This document shows positions 34,401 through 44,640 of a stretch of 64,000 nt of DNA, piece after piece. Source of the DNA: Euglena gracilis (Eukaryota; Euglenida; Euglenophyceae; Euglenales); the NCBI GenBank assembly GCA_039621445.1, contig CP154954.1:29521411-29585410 (forward strand). Direction: 5' to 3'. The translations under genes and the position numbers were made by a program. A model generated the notes under the pieces. That model did no database searches. It saw nothing but the letters and a program-made list of their open reading frames with translations, and had not been told where the DNA came from. Position 1 is the stretch's first letter, and each line of letters begins with the position of its first letter.

Positions 34401-37400
34401 CACCCAGAAGCCAGAAACCCCGGATCTTAACACAGGACCTGCCTGGCCGGAAGTTTCTCAAGGCGTCCGTTGGATTCGGTGGCTCCTGCTTTCAGAAGGA
34501 CATCCTGAACCTGGTCTACCTATCCAATTCTTTGGGGCTGCACGAGGTGGGGGATTATTGGTACAGCGTGGTGACCACCCCTTCGCTGAGACATTTTTTT
34601 CACTGCACTGGCAATTGCCAGGAATTCCTTCGCCAGCCAGATCCTCCAACAACATGGCCGTCAACAATTCTAGAAAATTGAATTTTCTTCTTCCCATCAG
34701 GCTTTTCTTTTTAAGTGAGGTGCCGACCCCACGGGGGGGGGGGGGGGTGCTGGGGCAGGCACCAGGCTTGTGCTTAGTCGGGTGCCAACCCCACGGGGGG
34801 GGGGGCGGGGGGCAGGCACCCCATAGCCCCCGAGCCCCCCCCCCCGGGGGGGGGGGGTAGGGTTTTGGGGGGTGCCTGCCCCTAGCAGGCACCCCCCTCC
34901 GACCCCGGCGCCTTCGGTGCCGGGGGCCCGGAAAAGGCCATTTTCAATGAAAATTTTCTGGGTCCCCCCCCCCTGGACCCCTCTCCCCCCCGGGCGGGGG
35001 CCGCCTGCTAGGGGCAGGCACGCTATAGCACCCCCCCTCCCCCCCCCCGGTTGGTAAGCACAAGCATGGCAGGCACCAAATAGCACCCATAGGGGGGTCC
35101 CCCCTCCGACCCCAGCGCCGAAGGCATCGGGGGCCCGGAAAAGGCCATTTTCAATGAAAATTTTCTGGGTCCCCCCCCCGCACCCCACCCTATAGCACCC
35201 CCCCCCTCCCTCTGGTCGGTAAGAAATAGTCTGCTTCCCATTTTTCAACCTTTTTCCCCACAGCACAAAGTTGTCCAGGAGTTTTGAGCCTTTTTGAAAC
35301 GGATCGAAAGTGCACCGAGTTCCACTTCCTGTTTCAGCGCAGGAGTGGAAGCAGCGATGAATGACTATCAACGCCGGCGCTTTGTGGAGATGATCGTGCG
35401 GACCATGTTTGACACAGTGACCAACAAGAAGATTGCAGTGTTGGGCTTTGCCTTCAAGAAGGACACGGGCGATACGCGGGAGAGCTCCGCCATTCCAGTG
35501 TGCAGCTCGCTCCTGGATGACGGAGCACTGGTCCACTGCTACGCCCAGGGACACGGTGCCAAGTTGTGTCACCACCTGTTTTTTTTGTTATTCCGAAGAT
35601 GCTTTTTAAACCCCCCCCCTGCCCACCAACCCCCCTGTATACTGACCACCCCTGGTCGGGATTGCAGGTCAGGGGGTGCGTGCGACACCCACCCCCTGGC
35701 CAGGGGTTTGGGTTACCTAAAAAAAAAAAGCTTTACAGAAGCAGGGGTTTTGGCACTTTGGTTGTATGACCATCCCCCAGCAGGAGATTGCAGATATGGG
35801 GGTGTGCCACGGTCGGTCGGTAAGGGGCTGGTGGCAGGTTGCAAATTCTGCAAAAATTCGGCACCTTCGCTGACAGGTCGTTTCCTCTGGGGGATATTCT
35901 TTGTCATTGGACCTGTCAGTGGACCCGGGGGGGGGGGGGGCTCCAGTTGGCCAGCACCCTTTTCCCAGACCATCTCATCAACAAGTTTTATTTGTTTTCC
36001 AGGGACTTCGATTTTTTGATTCCACCCCAGCCGAACCCAGTTCCAACCGGGGGACCCCAAGGGGGTCAACCGGTAGCCTTTTCCAACCGGCGTGGGAACT
36101 CTTTTGCTCATTGGAAGCAAAAACACGAGGACAAAAAAAATCTGGCTCCGGCGATTCTCTGACTCACTTTTGTATATTTTGGCCCATTTTGCACCTCCAA
36201 AAGCAAAAAAAACTACGTTCCGAGAGGAAAAATTTTATTGGGGGTTGGGGCAAAAAAAAAGAATCTTTTTTTGGGGGACTGGGGGAGGGCAGAGACTGCC
36301 AAAATTGTTTTTCCCTGTTGTTTCCTTTTCTTGTTGGAGGTGTGGGGATGAAAAAAATAAAATGAAATTCTTCCTCTTTTTGGGCATTGGTGTAGGGGTG
36401 GGGAGGAGTGTGGGGAGTGCAGGGGGGGGGGTGTTGGCGGTCAACCTGCCAAAGAATTTTTTTTCTTTTTCAGATGTAGCTCGCATTCAATATTGGTTAC
36501 CTGTGAGGAGGCTCTGCAGAGCCTCCGCGGAGGCACCCAGGCAACCAGCCTCTGCTGAGGCTCAGGTAACCAGCCTCAGAGATTTGGGTAACCAAAAGTC
36601 AGGATTCCACACAGGGGTTTTTTTAGTCGTGGACCCCCGGGGGGGGAGGGGGGGTAGGGTGGGTGGGTCCAGCCCCGGGGGGGGGGGGTCCCCCTGGAGG
36701 GGGGTGGGATTTCCTTTTCGGCGCCGAAGGTGCCGAAATTTTTTGAAAAGGTGCTATTTTTAGCACTTCTCGCGATTTTTCGGCCATTTTTTTGTGGGTC
36801 CCCCGGGACCCCCCCCCCCCCCCCCGGCCCGGGGGGCGCCCCCAGGGGGGTGGGGACCCCGCCCTCGGTCTTAAAAATCCCCTGATTCCACACTTGCACG
36901 GGCCCCTGCTGGCCCCCCCCTCTTTGGCTGAATTGACGCCCTAATTGCAATAGAGTCCCTGACCCTATTCCTTCAATTAACCACAAATACATTTGATTTT
37001 GGGACTTTTTGTTCATACAATCACAATTTTGATGCAATACAAACTTTGGCCAAAGGTGGTTCTGAAACCTAAACATAGAGGTCGCATGGGCCCACCAAAG
37101 GGTCGGGCCGACCTCTGGATGAAAATCTTTTAAAGGGGGGGGTGATGCAATGGCTTGGCCATGGTTGACCATGGCAGGAAGCCCCCCCCCCCCCGATAGA
37201 AGCGCGGGGCTGCTACAAGCGCAGGGTAAATAAAGGACAATCCAAATCCAAATACACTCACCGCTGCCGAAGGTGGCGGTCCACTACAAACACACCCCCA
37301 TTTGATGAGATTTTGAAAGGAGATCAACAAAAATTGCAGCCAGGGTCCAAATAGAAGCGCACCTAGGCTTCCATTGGGGGATGGGTTTATCCTAGTTGAG

Positions 37401-39993
37401 TGACTCTTGGACCCTGTTGGCCAATCAAACAACGCTTCAACTGCTGCATTGGAATCAGGGCGTCGCTTGATGACCCCCTCCCCCCCGGAGTCCAGCTCAG
37501 AGGCTGGAAAACTTGGACTGGCTGGAAATAGGCTGCTGGCTGACCTCTAAGGGTACTGGAATTGGGTCCATCCTGGGGTCGAACCAGGTGCAAGAAAAAA
37601 TCGAAACTGCAAAAAAGCCCCAGAAGCTGCTAATTACGCAAACAATTGATCTTTTCGACCCCAAAAATTTGCCCTGGCCCCAGGTAACCCCTGGGTTCCC
37701 CCGGAGGTGAGCCGGCCCAAAGCCAACCCATTTTTTTGCCAATTTTTGGCCCACTTTTGAATCAGGATTTTTTTTAAGTCAGAAGATCCGGGTGGGTGGG
37801 TGGGTGGGTCCTGGACCCCCCCCCCCCACCCGGGTCCCGGGCAGGAGACATGGGTATGGGTTTCAGCGCAAAGCGCCGAAAGTTTTTTTCTTAGGGAAAT
37901 GGCCTCAGACGTGTCTGGGGTCCCCCCCCCCCCGCGTCCCACGCCAAGCGGGGTCTTAAAAAGAAGCCTGCCCACCCTGGTTCAAGGCATTTTAAGACTT
38001 TCAAGGCATTTTGGCCCAAAAATTTAAGGCACATTTTAAGGCATTTTAACGTTTTTAAAGACACCTCAAAAAATGATGATGCCTGGTTATGGGCAGGGCA
38101 GGCAACCATAGCACAATGCACCCCCCCAGGTTGGTGAAAATAAAAGCTGCCCCAAGGTTTCCCATACGACCACAAGCCAGGTAAGGCGGTTACCCTTGAC
38201 GTTCCCAACTGGAGTCCTTACCTCTGGGCTACACGAGCCTTGGCACCTATCCCTGCCATGACCCTAAGGTCACTGAGGAGCAAATGCTTCAAGACCTGAA
38301 CGAGGTGGCAGAGGGCAACCAGCACCTGCTGAACCAAATAAAGTCTAATTACCGGATTGAGAAGTCGGCCGTGGAGGCGTGTAAGAATGCCCACGCCATT
38401 GTGGTGTTGGCGAGGGAAGTGCAAATCGCCACCTCACCACCACTGATCAGTTGTTTTTTTGTGTCAGATTTGTTGGGCTTGGGGGCCATGATGTCGGCCC
38501 AAACAAACAGCTCCCACGGTTGATTGTGACCCCGATTGAAGATTGTCCCTGGAAATTTGACTCTCTCTCTGTTCAGCTTTCGCAGAGTCCGCACCAGGAC
38601 GGCGCTGAACCCTCTCACCCGGACGGTTGAACTTCCCTACCGAAGACCGAATGGGACGAGTTCAAGACGCTGGATTACCAGCAGATCTTCAAGGAGATGA
38701 CGAAGCCCGCCTTCCTGTTTGATGGGCGTGGGTACCTGGACCTGAAGGTCAGGCCATTGCTCCGGGTGGGGGATACGATGAACGTCCCTTCTGTGTCCAG
38801 ACCGCATGGTAATACCTCCCCGGCGGCAACTGTCACCCCCTCAACTTTTGGCAACTTGCCAATGGCAAAAAAAAATGCACCAAAGATGGAGTCTTTGGAA
38901 GTTTTTGTTGTTGATCAATCTCTGGATGTACGCATGAACTCGGGATTTGAATGCTCAAGAATGTGCTTGAAGGGATCAAAAGTGTTTTCAAGAGATCGGA
39001 AATTTACAGAGATCGGAAAGTTACTGATTATTCGTCTACCCCAGCGGGCAAATGTCACCCCCTCTGCCCGCCTTTTTGCCGTCCCCCAATTTTTCAGCCC
39101 CCCCCCCCACATCTGCTGGCTAAATTGTTGTGTGACAATTGCTGGGGGGGGGCAAGGTTCAATATACGGAGGGTGTGCGGGGTTTAGGTGGGGTGGGGTG
39201 CCTCCCCTCCTGGAACAGGGGGCCGGACCATGCCATTGCTTAACACCTGTCCAACTACCCCCCCCCCCCCCCCCGGGTGACTGATTGGTTTTTTCAGAGG
39301 GAACTGACTGGTTTTCTGGCCAAGACCCCCCGGGGGGGGGGCAGGCCTGAAAATGAAAAGTGGCTGGCCTGGCACCAAATTTTTTTGGATTTTTTGAGAT
39401 TTCTTGGCAAATGTTCATTGCATATTCAAGAGTGCCCCCCCCCCCCGCCCGGGGGGTAAAGTGACTGACTGGTTTTTCGGAAAAAGTGACTGACTGGTTT
39501 TTTCAGAGTGGAAAGTGACCCCCCGGGTCGCCAAGTAATGGTATGGGTCGGACACCCTCCCCCTGCCAAGGGAGGGGTTCCAGACCAACCCTCCCCCCAA
39601 AAAATCAAAAAACATAGTTTAATTTTCCTTCTGACACTTTTCACTTTGCGCTGGAAAATTTTGACAAATTTCGCCCCAAAAAGTGTCCAAAATGACATGT
39701 TTGCCATTTGGGGTTAATTTTTTTTGGGCCGCCGCTTCGCGCTGGCCGAAAACAGTCAGCCGGACTGCGCCACTGTTTAGGTGGGGGGGCACCCCACCTC
39801 CCCCCTCCTGCACCGGAGGGGAGGTCCGACCCCCCCCCCCGCCTTTATATCAAACCCTGGGGGGGGGGGGCAGCCCTCTCCAGAAGTTTCCCGCACGGCT
39901 GCGTGGAGAAGCCGCGGCCTGGAGCCGGCCCTGCGGGAAATCGGCTTTGATGTCTTTTCCATCGGCCGGACAAAGGCCCAGCGGTACAATTGA
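22458..39993 (+). CDS. UGDH: UDP-glucose 6-dehydrogenase, copy 2 (complete, 13 exons, 481 aa)
   Basis: Exons: 22,458-22,544; 25,625-25,812; 28,493-28,592; 30,838-30,924; 31,638-31,676; 31,845-31,897; 32,391-32,465; 33,733-33,913; 34,451-34,560; 35,338-35,542; 38,260-38,412; 38,646-38,746; 39,927-39,993. They sum to 1,446 nt, exactly 482 codons with TGA, normal for UGDH. The NAD-binding GxGxxG is IGAGYVGG (G12, G14, G17). By alignment from memory to the animal enzyme, the active-site residues are T136, E167, E171, K226, N230, catalytic C283 and D287, all present. The start gives [18 protein letters not shown]. Copy 2 ends [10 protein letters not shown], shorter than copy 1. All joins were fixed by protein conservation; seven of twelve introns then fall exactly on the CAG(+4)/CTG(-8) rule. 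Confidence 0.93.
22545..25624 (+). other. Nonconventional intron 1 (3,080 nt), UGDH copy 2
   Basis: Starts TGACAGGG (CAG at +4) and ends CCCTGTGACA (CTG at -8); CAGGG/CCCTG pair. No GT-AG. Joins ...KCP to DVKV between codons. Contents as in intron 1 of copy 1, including family P at 23,251-23,434. The first 160 bp, absent from copy 1 only because of the window edge, show nothing special. Confidence 0.88.
25813..28492 (+). other. Nonconventional intron 2 (2,680 nt), UGDH copy 2
   Basis: Starts ATTCAGGG and ends CCCTGCTCAC, with CAG +4 and CTG -8 exact. It splits the Thr codon of SVNTPTK. The bases flanking CAG and CTG (AACACATT and CTCACACC) keep only 4/8 of a possible TSD. Confidence 0.88.
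28593..30837 (+). other. Nonconventional intron 3 (2,245 nt), UGDH copy 2
   Basis: Starts ACACAGTG and ends GACTGTGAAG, with CAG +4, CTG -8 and CAGT/ACTG pairing. It lies between codons (KDGSA to SGNKV). Carries the MITE at 29,379-29,610. Confidence 0.88.
29379..29610. mobile_element. hAT-type MITE in intron 3, copy 2 counterpart
   Basis: Same insertion as 6,684-6,920, with TSD AAGGACAC at 29,371-29,378 and 29,611-29,618. It is five bases shorter, all in C/G runs. Its presence in both units shows it inserted before the tandem duplication. Confidence 0.85.
30925..31637 (+). other. Nonconventional intron 4 (713 nt) with 7/8 TSD, UGDH copy 2
   Basis: Starts GATCAGGG and ends CCCTGGTGCT. The eight bases before CAG are GTGCTGAT and the eight after CTG are GTGCTGAC: a 7/8 direct repeat. 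Splicing at +4/-8 geometry leaves a single GTGCTGAC in the mRNA. Copy 1: 8,238-8,949. Confidence 0.85.
31677..31844 (+). other. Intron 5 (168 nt), off-register nonconventional, UGDH copy 2
   Basis: LSNPE and FLAEG must join, giving an intron from CACACCAGTAC to GTGCTGGCGAG. CCAGTAC and GTGCTGG can pair (one G-U). CTG is at -8 but CAG is at +6 instead of +4. An exact-rule alternative would replace the conserved NP by TG and is less likely. Copy 1: 8,989-9,156. Confidence 0.65.
31898..32390 (+). other. Nonconventional intron 6 (493 nt) with long end pairing
   Basis: Starts GATCAGGCATTATT and ends AATAATGCCTGGCGCT; CAGGCATTATT and AATAATGCCTG are exact complements, the longest end pairing of the set. 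The flanks GTGTTGAT and GCGCTGAT share 6/8 bases. It splits the Leu codon of DRVLIGG. Copy 1: 9,210-9,702. Confidence 0.88.
32466..33732 (+). other. Nonconventional intron 7 (1,267 nt), UGDH copy 2
   Basis: Starts GCACAGCTGA and ends TCAGCTGCCTCT, with exact CAG +4/CTG -8 and 7-bp complementarity. It splits the Pro codon of WVPRERILTT. Confidence 0.88.
33914..34450 (+). other. Intron 8 (537 nt), class uncertain, UGDH copy 2
   Basis: Conservation of RIGPN-KFLKAS sets the ends at CGGGCC and CTGGCCGG, with CTG at -8 but no CAG near the 5' end. The in-frame GT-AG alternative is described under copy 1. cDNA would decide. Confidence 0.5.
34561..35337 (+). other. Intron 9 (777 nt), intermediate type, UGDH copy 2
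   Basis: Ends GTACAG and CACTTCCTGTTTCAG: a normal GT-AG intron with a pyrimidine tract that also has CAG at +4 and CTG at -9. It joins phase 2 and turns the usual Trp before the MNDYQ motif into Cys, so the exact join has some doubt. Confidence 0.6.
35543..38259 (+). other. Intron 10 (2,717 nt), near-exact nonconventional, UGDH copy 2
   Basis: GCCCAGGG to CCCTGCCAT. A shared G at the junction allows CAG +4 with CTG -7, or CAG +3 with CTG -8, for the same mRNA. Joins ...VHCY to DPKVTEEQ. Carries the MITE at 36,612-36,884. Confidence 0.75.
36612..36884. mobile_element. hAT-type MITE in intron 10, copy 2 counterpart
   Basis: Same insertion as 13,934-14,203, with TSD ATTCCACA at 36,604-36,611 and 36,885-36,892. 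This copy keeps a better GGCGCCGAAGGTGCC core and the full GTGCTATTTTTAGCAC segment. Confidence 0.85.
38413..38645 (+). other. Intron 11 (233 nt), ends without CAG/CTG, UGDH copy 2
   Basis: IVVLA and TEWDEF must join; the ends are then AGGGAAGTGC and CTTCCCTACCGAAG. AGGGAAGT and ACTTCCCT are complementary just inside the ends, so the intron still forms a terminal stem although the CAG/CTG bases are absent. The GA repeat at the junction leaves the exact cut open by a few bases. Copy 1: 15,732-15,964. Confidence 0.6.
38747..39926 (+). other. Nonconventional intron 12 (1,180 nt), UGDH copy 2
   Basis: GGTCAGGCC to GGCCTGGAGCC, exact CAG +4/CTG -8, with 6-bp complementary ends. It splits the Lys codon of DLK/ALREIGF. 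The interior matches intron 12 of copy 1, except that 39,780-39,840 differs in several bases from 17,100-17,160. Confidence 0.88.
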
Positions 39994-40105
39994 GCACTAT
40001 CTTTATCCATCTGCCCCTGATGGTGTCCGCTCATTCCGACGTCCCCTCTCACCGGACTGCCCCTCTCAGATGGGGAAGGCTGCATGTGTGTGGGTGTGGG
40101 TGGGT

Positions 40106-40140
<35 letters not shown>

Positions 40141-41621
40141 TGTCACAACAGAAATGTACTGCTCCTGAGAATTCCCCCTCCCCAGGCACCAAGTGGGGCT
40201 GGTTTTGCAGGAGGGGGAAATTGATATCCGCAATTTTTCTGCAATTTCCGCAATTTTTCCGCAATTTGTCCCCAATTTTTTTTGCATTTTTTTCGCAGAA
40301 TTTTTTTCCCACCACCGAAGATGGAAGATGCAATGAGTTCAAGCCATTCTTCAAATGGATCAACAGGTGTGCTATTGTGTTTTGTTCCCCCCCCCAGTTT
40401 ACCAATTTTTCTCACAGGTGCACCACTGGTCACAGGATTGGGTGCGTCCTACCTGTGCAAGAACTTCAAGCGTGTTGATTTGTGCTCGCCCACATCGACG
40501 TGGGTGTTGTGGTGTTCTGAACCTCACAATTGAAAAATTTCTAGTCCCCTCAAGCAGAAATGTGTATATTCCAGATATCAATTTTCCGCAAGTTTTCCGC
40601 AATTTTCCACAGTTTTTCCGCAATTTTTCCCGAAGGCCTCCGATATCAATTCCCCCCCCCCTGGGTTTTGGACGGAAGGTCCCTACACTGCGGTTCCAAT
40701 TGCGATTACACTGTGATTTCCTTTGGACGTCCTTTTTTTGCATTTTCTTTCCAGAGGCTTGCAAATGCAATTAACCCCCCCCCCAAATAATAACCCCCCC
40801 GGTTTATTATTTGGGCACCCAAAGTCGGGGTCCAGGGGGGTTTATTATTTGGGCAAAAAATTCGAAGACAAAATTGACCCGAAAACCCCTCCACAGGCTC
40901 CAATGGTCACTTTTTTTGGCATTTTGGGGCTTTTTTTTGAAAATTGGGTGCTTTTTTGGCAGGGCTCCATCAAATTTTTTTCCAAAAGCGTTCAGAAAAT
41001 TGGGGCATTTCTAGAGGAATTTTGCAGAATGCGTATACCAGAACTAACAAAAGAGCAATAGTCCGACATGTTAGGGATATGGTGACCAAACACTTCCCAA
41101 CACCGCGGGATGGGTCTGGGTGGGGGGGAAGTGTTTGCCAGACAGGGCACTCCAGGGCACCGCGAGCCTGAAAGTGGTCCCCCAAATAAGACCTGACCCA
41201 AAATTTGGGCCAGGCCCCAAAAAGCGTCACTTTCCAGGTTTCCAAAAACACCCAAAATTTTTCATCTGTGCTCCACGCCATGTGTCAACATGTGTCATGT
41301 GTGTTATAAATTGAATTCACCCAGTGTTGTTGTGCTTCAAAAGTGTCAAATAATTGTTATCCAGGAAAAATTTTCATCTCCAGCGCTTTGCACCGTCAGT
41401 GGGAGTCTGGAATTGGCGGGGGGTTTTTTTTAGATTTTTTCTTTGTCGGCCCAGTGGGGGGGGGACTTCCTTTTGGGGAGGTCTTACAGTAATAATAGTG
41501 GGCATAATAGGACGCCTGAAAATTGGTGGGTCGAATCTAGGGCAGAACGGGAATCGGCCAAACCGCCAGGGTGGTGGTGTGGGGGGGGGTCGACTACCCC
41601 CCCCCCCCTGCATTGGCGGTG
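39994..41621 (+). other. 3' flank of UGDH copy 2
   Basis: Parallels 17,301-18,956. Just past the stop, copy 2 lacks bases present in copy 1 (GTATTACAATTG-like block), which is why the reading frames end differently. The GT repeat at about 40,108-40,138 is longer than in copy 1. No gene seen. Confidence 0.5.
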
Positions 41622-43093
41622 GTGATGGTGTGCACACACCATCAGGGGGACCCTGGACCCCCCCCCCCCCGGGCTGGTGGCCAGGCCGGACGAAGGGGTA
41701 AAGGGCACCAAAAAGGCAGCCACAGTGCACACAGGGGGCTGGCTGGTGGCTGTTTTCCCGTGTCCAGCAAAATGGCTAGCCAGTGGACCCCTGCCTCCCG
41801 GGGCTTAAGCAATGGCCTGACCAGATGGTCGCCCCCGGCCGGGGGCTTAAGCAATGGTCGGCATATAGGGGTGGTCGGTGGACAAGAGGACAGGGTGGGT
41901 ACCTCCCCTTTGCCCCCTAACCCCCAGTTGGGGGTTGTAGATCAGGGGGTGTGTATGACCGCCCCCCGTGGTCGGGGTTGTAGGTGACCTTTGGAAAACA
42001 GGGGTTTTTTCAGGTCAGGGGGTGTGGTATCCCCCCCCCCCGTCGGGGGTTTTGGGAACCCAGTCGATGAGCAAAAGCACCTCGAGACTGACATTGACCC
42101 GGAAATTTTTGGTTTTGAGGACGGGCAAACACTCAGAACGCTGGTTCAGGTTGCCGCCCGAACCGGCGTTCTGGACACAGTGTTTGCATCGAAGTCAGGG
42201 TCAAGATAAAATCTTTACCCTGACCCTACTCCTGAAATAGCCCAAATTTTTGTCTGTTATCTCACGGCAGACTCTCCCCCCAAACCCCTTGGGCCCGGAA
42301 GGGAATAGCCCCTTCTGAGGGCTTTGAGCGGATTCTGGGGTGACCATCCTGGGGGGTCGGGCTGACTTTGGGATGGGACACAGACCTCTGGGGGTCGCTT
42401 CAAAAATGCCTGATTTTGCTTTAAAAATGAAACAGAATGCTCATTTTTTGAATTTTTTTGAACGCTCCTCATGCGGAAAACACCAAACCATTAAAAAAAT
42501 GGGCAATATGCTCAAAAATGAGGGAGGAAGTTGTTTTTTTTTGTTCATTTTCCGGCGCTGCGGGAAAAAATTGCCATTTTTGAAACCTGCCGAGGAGGGT
42601 CCGGATACACCCCAACATCCAGGGGGGGGGAGGGTCGGCAACCCCCCACCGCCTGATTCGATACCGACGGGCTTCCCATCAATCCCTGTGGAGGTTTGGT
42701 TCTACATAAGGAGGGTATCACCCCTTCCTGACTGCCAGACCCCGCTGTGGCCGGACCCCACCCCAAGGTCAAGTTTTATTTGGGCGACTTGCACCGAAAT
42801 AATTTTGGAAATTTTCGGAAGTTTGCCCAAGGTGCCCAAAACGGCATCTGGGTTGATTTTGGGGTTTCGGAAAAATTTTTGGCCAAAAGTTGGTCATCTT
42901 GGATGCATGTCTGTTTGTTTGAACCAGGGCAGGGCTGTGCGGGAATACCCGCAACCCTATGGGTGGTGGGTGGGGGGGGGTCGACCAGTCCCCCTTCCTG
43001 GTGGTTGGGGAGGGGCCGACCCCCCCCCCCACCAGGCTTTCCTGTATATCCAGGGGCGCTGATTTTTTGGTTGAAATTGTCCTTCGGCGCCGA
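41622..43093. other. Gene-poor stretch beyond the duplication
   Basis: C/G-run cassettes with GGTCGGGG-TTGTAGGT motifs (41,860-42,060) related to those in introns 1 and 10. 42,065-42,209 has an open frame (VDEQKHLETDIDPEIF then FEDGQTLRTLVQVAARTG) with protein-like composition that I cannot assign. 42,210-43,093 holds no convincing ORF. Confidence 0.4.
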
Positions 43094-43566
43094 AGGCATA
43101 CATCTCTCTAAGGTTTTGCGAACCCCCCCCCCGGGGGGGGGGGGGGGCGGCTGCAGCCAGCCCCGATTTGGGCCCAGCCCAGCCGCAGCAGCACCCCCCC
43201 GGGGGGGGTGCTGCTAGCCCAGCTAGCCAGCCCCTTTTTTGGGGGTCCAGCCTAAAAATTTTTCGGCGCAAAGCGCCGAAATTTTTTGAAAAACTGTGTT
43301 CAAAAGTGGCCAAAAATGGGGTTTGGGGGACGTTTGGGGCATTTTTGGGGGGTTTCAGATGCATCATTTTTTCAAAACTGTGTTTTGCAGGTCATTTTGG
43401 GCATTTTTCCGATTTCAGTCCAGCTCGCCCCGGTTCGGGTCCAGCCGGGGTCCAGCCCCCCCCCCCCCCCCCCGGGGCGGGCTAGCCAGCCCAAATTTCT
43501 AGCCAGCCCAAATTTCTAGCCCTAGCCCAGCACCCCCCCCCGGGGTCCTTAGAGAGAGATGTATGG
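43094..43566. repeat. Inverted-repeat element, ends GCATACATCTCTCT.AAGG
   Basis: The left end GCATACATCTCTCTAAGG is mirrored by CCTTAGAGAGAGATGTATG on the right. CCGAAG stands on both sides, a possible short TSD. Inside are CAGCCAGCCC repeats, C-then-G runs and a CGGCGCAAAGCGCCG hairpin core near 43,263. A related but rearranged cassette covers about 44,660-45,215 (CTTAAAGAGATGCATGC end, GGCTGGCAGCAGCAGC). Confidence 0.5.
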
Positions 43567-43739
43567 CCGAAGGAGTTTTTCCCTGCGCGGGTGCTGTGGT
43601 GGTTGGGGGGGGCGACCCCCCCCAGGCTTTCCTGTACAACCGTAGACCAGGGGATATATTTTTAAGGCGTAAATTTTCAAAATTTAAGGCGTTTTTCAGG
43701 GGTTTTTAAAGGCATTGTTCCTGCTTGCCTTTTTTGGGG

Positions 43740-44640
43740 GCGATTATTGGACCTGTTGGAACCTGAAGCTCAATATCCTCCCCCAATGGCTCTTTCCCAT
43801 GCTTCCCAGGTCCAAGCCTTCCCCGTTCCATGCCCGCCTGTTGCTCCTCCGGGAACAACCTCACCTCCCTAGAACGATCTCCCAAGGTATCTCAGGTATC
43901 TCTGGTGATCAATCATTGGGGGTGGGTGGGAGAGGTCCTTGTGAAATTCCCATTCAGAGAATTCTTCAGGCATCTTCATCAGCAGGATTCCATTTTGTCG
44001 TGGACCCTTATGCTCCCCAATCCAAATGTCGGCCGAAATGGATCTGAGGATTTGACAAACCAGAGATCCAGACAAAGTTCTTTGGGGGTGCTGCAACGTC
44101 AGTCAGGTTGTTTTCTCCAAATGCCACATGATGCCTTGTGGCCGGGCAAGAAGATGTGTTTTGTACCAGGCTGCAATTTTTACTGTGTGTCAGCCGAAGA
44201 CTGCCAAGCTGTGTCCGAACCGGTCACCGTAGTTGGCAGGCTGCTTCCGATCGACCGGCTGTTGCAGACAGGCGGCCCTCTCATTGGTATTTGTTCGATG
44301 GTGGGTTTGAGAGAACCGTTTGAATGCTGTGTCACAGGTCGTTTTGAGGACCAGAGACCCATCTTTTCCTCTTCCCTTAAAATTGTCAAATTTGAGATTC
44401 TCAAATTGAGAATTTATCTGAGAAAGGTCTCAAAAATTGAAGAGTTAGAGGGGGAAAAAGCTGGAGGTTGGTTGGCAAGTTCTGGCTGGCAAGTTCTGGC
44501 TGACAAGTTCTGGCTGGTGGACACTTTGGATTACACTCTGACTCCAACCCACCTGTGTCCCAGGGAGGTGGGGAGAGCATGGTCACCCGGACAGAGTTCA
44601 TTTTCTCTCCACATGCCAATTTGTCTTCAATTACATTTGG
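43740..44640. other. Stretch of mixed composition with unassigned open frames
   Basis: Lacks C/G runs and has open frames on both strands: plus 43,830-44,645 (with MPHDALWPGKKMCFVPGCNF) and minus 43,869-44,096 (with KMPEEFSEWEFHKDL). Either could be exons of a split gene, but I recognise no family and can place no splice sites. Near the end, CTGGCAAGTTCTGGCTGACAA is a short tandem repeat. Confidence 0.25.

Larger units (their letters stand above)
18957..41621 (+). repeat. Tandem duplication unit, copy 2 (complete)
   Basis: If the duplication is head-to-tail, copy 2 starts right after copy 1 ends at 18,956 and runs to 41,621, where the match to copy 1 is lost: GGCGGTGGG then AGAAAGATC at 18,957, against GGCGGTGGT then GATGGTG at 41,622. 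The unit carries the inter-gene TIR elements, the start region and the full UGDH gene. Confidence 0.75.

Noticed and set aside
34697-35575. 292-codon minus ORF over introns 9 and exon 10
   Set aside because: It overlaps UGDH exon 10 on the opposite strand and is made of intron cassettes; the copy 1 equivalent is interrupted.
2922-39993. Dinoflagellate origin (unusual introns, RT families)
   Set aside because: The introns obey the euglenid CAG +4/CTG -8 pairing rule rather than GC/GA-AG variants of GT-AG splicing.
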